Shown here one piece after another: positions 4,709 through 7,800 of a DNA stretch of 7,800 nucleotides. The notes beneath the pieces were generated by a model. The model did no database searches. It was given only the letters and a program-made list of their open reading frames with translations, and was not told the DNA's origin. Source of the stretch: an uncultured Prevotella sp. (GTDB taxonomy: Bacteria; Bacteroidota; Bacteroidia; Bacteroidales; Bacteroidaceae). Position numbers and translations under genes: made by a program. The stretch is from positions 1 through 7,800 of the forward strand of contig CAJLYG010000152.1 of assembly GCA_905210845.1 (NCBI GenBank), read 5' to 3'. Position 1 is the stretch's first letter; the number at the start of each line of letters is the position of its first letter.

Positions 4709-5968
4709 ATGTATAAATACGTACTATTCGCATTTGCGTGGCTCATGCCGTATCTGGCATCAGCCGTTTCTAAGTCGGACAACCGTCAGAAACTCTTTGA
4801 GACCAAGTCCGGGGACAGCATCCCCTACCGTATCCCAGCCATAGCCACTTGCAGCAATGGTGACCTGATCGCTGTCAGCGATTACCGTTATTGCGGGGCT
4901 GACATCGGCCTAGGGCATGTCGACCTGCATTACCGCATCTCCAAGGACAATGGCAAGAACTGGGGACCAGAGCAGATGCTTGCCGATGGATCAGGAGACG
5001 AGTCGGTAGGGAATGTCTGGAACTATGCCTATGGAGATTGCGCCATCTGTGCCGACAGGAACAGCAATGAGGTCATCGTCCTTTGTGCGGCAGGAAAGAG
5101 CCCATATTACAGTAGCACAAGGAACAACCCCAACCGTGTCGCCCTCTTCCGCAGCCATGACAATGGCAAGACCTGGGATCAAGGGAAAGAGATCACGGAA
5201 CAGATATACGGTTTGTTCGATGCCCGCCAGAATGGTCCCATCCGCTCCCTCTTCTGTGGGTCGGGAAAGATCCATCAAAGCAGGTATGTAAAGGTGGGAA
5301 AATACTACCGCCTCTACACTGCGCTTTGCACCAAGTCGGGTAATTTCGTCATCTACAGTGATGACTTCGGCGAGAATTGGAAAGTACTCGGCGACATCAA
5401 CGAGTCATGCTGCGAGGACGGGGACGAGCCCAAATGCGAAGAAGAGCCCGATGGCAGCGTTATCCTGAGCTCTAGGGCATGGGGAAGGATGTTCAACGTC
5501 TTCACCTTCACGAATATCCAAAAAGGAGAAGGCAAATGGGACCGAAGAGCCAAGGCACTCGACTTCGCAGACATCAAGAACGCTTGCAATGGAGAGATCC
5601 TGCTCGTGCCAGCCATCAGGCTGTCGGACAAGAGCAAGACCGTCCTTGCGATCCAAAGCGTTCCATTCGGACCGAAACGCACGAACGTAGGTTTCTTCTA
5701 CAAGGATATCCGCTCACCTCATCTTAACGCACAGGAACTGGCTACAGACTGGCACAAAGGGCTCCAGGTCAGCCAACAGGAATCAGCCTACTCCACGATG
5801 ACCCTACAGCACAACTACCAGATCGGGTTCCTGTGGGAAGAAGGCCCGGTATTTAAAGGCAGAGGTTACTGCATTGACTACTTGCCCCTCAGCGTGAAAA
5901 CGATCACGAAAGGACAATATACCGCAGACGTGACAGCCCTCAAGAAAGGATACCGCCAACTGAAATAA
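4709..5968 (+). CDS. Secreted GH33-type exo-alpha-sialidase
   Basis: The 419-residue product has a signal peptide ending near LASA-V (residue 19) and a six-bladed propeller sialidase domain that releases terminal sialic acid. Visible hallmarks are YRIP with Arg41 (first of the arginine triad), an Arg60/Asp65 region that fits the acid/base aspartate, three Asp-boxes (SKDNGKNW 78-85, SHDNGKTW 149-156, SDDFGENW 217-224), the DEPKCEEEPDG block (239-249) with the catalytic glutamate (E240 or E244), Arg256 in SSR, a possible third arginine at 324, and the nucleophile Tyr361 in SAYSTM. Then comes IGFLWEEG (372-379), whose acid should orient Arg41. It is shorter than NanH-type sialidases (usually over 500 residues) and lacks their N-terminal binding domain. 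Cysteine content is high for the family, including C234-C235. Sialic acid specificity is inferred from family. Confidence 0.9.
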   Translation: MYKYVLFAFAWLMPYLASAVSKSDNRQKLFETKSGDSIPYRIPAIATCSNGDLIAVSDYRYCGADIGLGHVDLHYRISKDNGKNWGPEQMLADGSGDESVGNVWNYAYGDCAICADRNSNEVIVLCAAGKSPYYSSTRNNPNRVALFRSHDNGKTWDQGKEITEQIYGLFDARQNGPIRSLFCGSGKIHQSRYVKVGKYYRLYTALCTKSGNFVIYSDDFGENWKVLGDINESCCEDGDEPKCEEEPDGSVILSSRAWGRMFNVFTFTNIQKGEGKWDRRAKALDFADIKNACNGEILLVPAIRLSDKSKTVLAIQSVPFGPKRTNVGFFYKDIRSPHLNAQELATDWHKGLQVSQQESAYSTMTLQHNYQIGFLWEEGPVFKGRGYCIDYLPLSVKTITKGQYTADVTALKKGYRQLK

Positions 5969-6015
5969 CAAATTTCGACCTACTTTAATATTCTTTTCCG
6001 ATAGGAGGACAGGAA

Positions 6016-6031
6016 TGGCACGGATGTTGCA
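6016..6031 (+). promoter_or_regulatory. Sigma-54 (RpoN) promoter of the TerB-J gene
   Basis: TGGCACG (6016-6022), four bases, TTGCA (6027-6031) matches the sigma-54 -24/-12 consensus at every defined position, with GG and GC separated by exactly 10 bp. The start would be near 6042, leaving a short leader of about 23 nt before the ATG at 6065. No perfect TAnnTTTG box is present between 5969 and 6064. RpoN promoters need an AAA+ enhancer-binding activator; no clear activator site is recognisable in the 48 bp upstream. Confidence 0.75.
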
Positions 6032-6064
6032 TCAATATTCAAGTAAAACAATAAAAGAAGAATT

Positions 6065-6865
6065 ATGGCAGCAGGAAAATGGATAGGAGGCTTTTTAGGC
6101 TTCATGACAGGAGGACCTCTCGGCGCTCTCGCAGGCTTTGTCTTGGGAGCCCTTTTCGACCTCAGTATGGAAGGGAGCACACAAGCTGACAATCTCTTTC
6201 AGAACCGAGAGGAGGATTCCGCCCGCCAGCGCTATCAGCAGCAGGTATATGAAGGACAGCGCAATTCCTTCCTGTTCTCCTTGTTAGTGCTCTCCTCTTA
6301 TATTATCAAGGCAGACGGCAAGGTCATGCACTCCGAGATGGAAGTGGTGCGCAACTTCCTGCGCAGCAATTTCGGGGAGATGGCTGTCCAGCAAGGAGAG
6401 CAGATCATGCGGAAGCTCTTTGAAGAGCAGCAGAGAATGGGAACTTATGAGTTCAAGCGCACGATCCAAAGCAGTTGCGCGCAGATCGCGACCAACATGG
6501 ACTATAGTCAGCGTCTCCAACTCTTCAACTTCCTTTTCATGATCGCGAAGGCTGACGGGAAGGTAACACCGGAAGAGGTGGCTGCCTTGCAGGAGATCGC
6601 GCAATACATGAGCATCTCTGCTGCAGATGCCGACTCGATGATGAACCTGGAAAGGAACGACTTGGAATCAGCCTACAAGGTGTTAGGCATCACCTCTGCC
6701 GCCACGGACGAGGAAGTAAAGGCTGCCTACCGGAAGATGGCACTCAAGCACCACCCCGACCGGGTGGCGACCTTAGGGGAAGACGTCAGGAAAGCTGCGG
6801 AAAAGAAGTTCCAGGAGATCAACGAGGCAAAGGAAAGAATCTATAAGGCAAGAGGGATCAGATAA
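6065..6865 (+). CDS. Membrane-anchored TerB / J-domain protein (DjlA-like co-chaperone)
   Basis: The 266-residue protein has the architecture of DjlA. An N-terminal Gly-rich hydrophobic anchor (about 5-32) is followed by a polar linker (35-65), a helical TerB-like domain (about 68-195), and a C-terminal J domain (about 200-266). The TerB region contains two near-identical motifs, KADGKV at 82-87 and 162-167, which mark the two metal-binding-like helical repeats of the family. The J domain carries an intact HPD tripeptide at 230-232, so it should stimulate DnaK ATPase activity at the inner membrane. Transcription appears to depend on sigma-54 (site at 6016-6031), which points to condition-specific expression, perhaps envelope or nutrient stress (inferred). 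The gene ends in a strong two-way terminator. Domain order is clear; E. coli DjlA itself may not be the true orthologue. Confidence 0.9.
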   Translation: MAAGKWIGGFLGFMTGGPLGALAGFVLGALFDLSMEGSTQADNLFQNREEDSARQRYQQQVYEGQRNSFLFSLLVLSSYIIKADGKVMHSEMEVVRNFLRSNFGEMAVQQGEQIMRKLFEEQQRMGTYEFKRTIQSSCAQIATNMDYSQRLQLFNFLFMIAKADGKVTPEEVAALQEIAQYMSISAADADSMMNLERNDLESAYKVLGITSAATDEEVKAAYRKMALKHHPDRVATLGEDVRKAAEKKFQEINEAKERIYKARGIR

Positions 6866-6908
6866 AAAAAGAGTTGGAAGAGAACGATCGACTTCCAACT
6901 CTTTTTTT
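6864..6908. terminator. Bidirectional intrinsic terminator between convergent genes
   Basis: GAGTTGGAAG (6871-6880) and CTTCCAACTC (6892-6901) pair perfectly around an 11-nt loop. Seven A residues (6864-6870) and seven T residues (6902-6908) flank the stem and can extend it to 17 bp. Each strand thus has a hairpin followed by a T-tract, so it works for both the TerB-J gene and the zinc-ribbon gene. The TAA stop of the TerB-J gene supplies the first As. Confidence 0.92.
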
Positions 6909-6927
6909 ATGTCCATGACGGCACAGG

Positions 6928-7782
6928 TTATTCTGCGGGTTCCTCTGTGTCAGCCTTCTTTGTTTTCCTAATCGCACGCTTACGCTTTGGCTTCTCCTCT
7001 GCGACAGTAGCCGCATTGCTGTCCTTGACACCAGCAAGCTCAGGATCAATCATGATACGTCCACAGTATTCACAGACGATGATCTTCTTGTGCATCTTGA
7101 TGTCCAGCTGGCGCTGTGGCGGAATCTTGTTGAAACAACCGCCACACGCATCACGCTGAACATAAGTGATGGCCAATCCGTTACGTGAATTCTTACGGAT
7201 ACGTTTGAAAGCTTGCAACAGACGGGGTTCAATGGTAGTTTCCAGATTCTTTGCCTTATCCCGAAGACGTTCCTCTTCCTGTTTGGTTTCGGAAATGATT
7301 TCATCCAGCTCATTCTTCTTCACTTCCAGGTCCTTCTTTCTCTCTTCCAGAAGTTCGTTACTCTTAACTATTTCTTCTTCCTTAGCTTTAATAGAAGCTG
7401 TATATTCCTTGATACGTTTCTCGCACAGCTCCACTTCCAGACTCTGAAACTCTATTTCCTTAGTCAGCACATCATATTCACGGTTGTTACGTACATTATC
7501 CTGCTGCCCTTTATACTTTTCAATAGAAGTTTTGGCTGCTTCGATTTCAATTTTCTTGGTAGCTACGTTCGACTTCAACTCCTCGATTTCATTCTTGATA
7601 TTTTCAATACGTGCGCTCAAGCCGGTGACTTCATCTTCCAAGTCCTGCACTTCAAGAGGCAGTTCACCTCTCAATGTCTTGATCTTATCGATCTCAGACA
7701 ACATGGTCTGCAACTGATAAAGCGCCTTCAGTTTTTCTTCAACGCTCATTTCATTGGGATCTTTCTTTGCTTCTTTAACCAT
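6928..7782 (-). CDS. Coiled-coil protein with C4 zinc ribbon (CT398/zf-RING_7 family)
   Basis: The 284-residue cytoplasmic protein has a long charged heptad-rich coiled coil (about 14-190) followed by a zinc ribbon. Within the coil, NNREYDVLTKEIE (99-111) is the conserved signature of the family. The ribbon has two Cys pairs, CGGC (C213, C216) and CEYC (C237, C240), spaced for one zinc ion. A basic tail, KPKRKRAIRKTKK (264-276), could contact nucleic acid, and an acidic end follows. The family's function is poorly defined. In many Bacteroidetes it lies just after a Nif3-like (DUF34) gene; that gene would be beyond the right edge here and is not visible. The ATG at 7780-7782 has only 18 bases of upstream sequence in the window, so the promoter cannot be judged. 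It is convergent with the TerB-J gene and shares its terminator. Confidence 0.9.
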   Translation of the reverse strand: MVKEAKKDPNEMSVEEKLKALYQLQTMLSEIDKIKTLRGELPLEVQDLEDEVTGLSARIENIKNEIEELKSNVATKKIEIEAAKTSIEKYKGQQDNVRNNREYDVLTKEIEFQSLEVELCEKRIKEYTASIKAKEEEIVKSNELLEERKKDLEVKKNELDEIISETKQEEERLRDKAKNLETTIEPRLLQAFKRIRKNSRNGLAITYVQRDACGGCFNKIPPQRQLDIKMHKKIIVCEYCGRIMIDPELAGVKDSNAATVAEEKPKRKRAIRKTKKADTEEPAE

Positions 7783-7800
7783 AGTTCTATATTACAAATA

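Noticed and set aside
1..7800. CRISPR array, insertion sequence, tRNA or phage genes
   Set aside because: No regularly spaced repeats, transposase or integrase motifs, cloverleaf sequences or phage structural genes were seen on either strand.

Overview
The window looks like the chromosome of a gut or oral Bacteroidales bacterium (Bacteroides/Parabacteroides/Tannerella relatives; genus not resolved). The reasons are Bacteroidetes-type promoters (TTTG, 19-20 bp, TAnnTTTG) in front of several genes, a holA gene divergent from a small HsdR-N-like gene, a secreted sialidase next to a secreted esterase, and a coiled-coil C4 zinc-ribbon protein. I see no transposase, integrase, CRISPR array, tRNA or rRNA.

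Layout. Positions 1-163 hold a leftward promoter that drives something outside the window, and a hairpin over the stop codon of the next gene. A short HTH regulator (164-628, minus) has its own promoter at 681-711. Positions 712-1425 are a gene-free, AT-rich stretch with a repeated ATCTAAA heptamer, then a G-skewed part with small palindromes. holA (1426-2454, minus) encodes the delta subunit of the DNA polymerase III clamp loader. Between holA and the next gene lies an unusual divergent promoter region (2564-2661): two -7 boxes sit in the arms of one inverted repeat, next to a second long palindrome. Rightward genes follow: an HsdR N-terminal-like PD-(D/E)XK protein (2744-3193), a secreted two-domain esterase (3205-4626), a secreted GH33-type sialidase with its own promoter (4709-5968), and a membrane-anchored TerB-J-domain co-chaperone (6065-6865) preceded by a textbook sigma-54 promoter. 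A strong two-way terminator (6864-6908) separates it from the convergent zinc-ribbon coiled-coil gene (6928-7782, minus).

How the genes fit together. The esterase and sialidase plausibly form a small glycan-foraging pair: the esterase domains would remove O-acetyl groups (inferred substrate: O-acetylated sialic acid or another host glycan) and the sialidase would release the terminal sugar. The other genes are housekeeping or regulatory.

The most interesting signals are non-coding. A 35-bp promoter element occurs twice in opposite orientation (27-61 and 2584-2618) with 34/35 identity, including the spacer between the -33 and -7 boxes, which normal promoter function does not require to be conserved. 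The divergent promoter at 2589-2661 is almost mirror-symmetric. A perfect TGGCACG-N4-TTGCA sigma-54 site precedes the J-domain gene.
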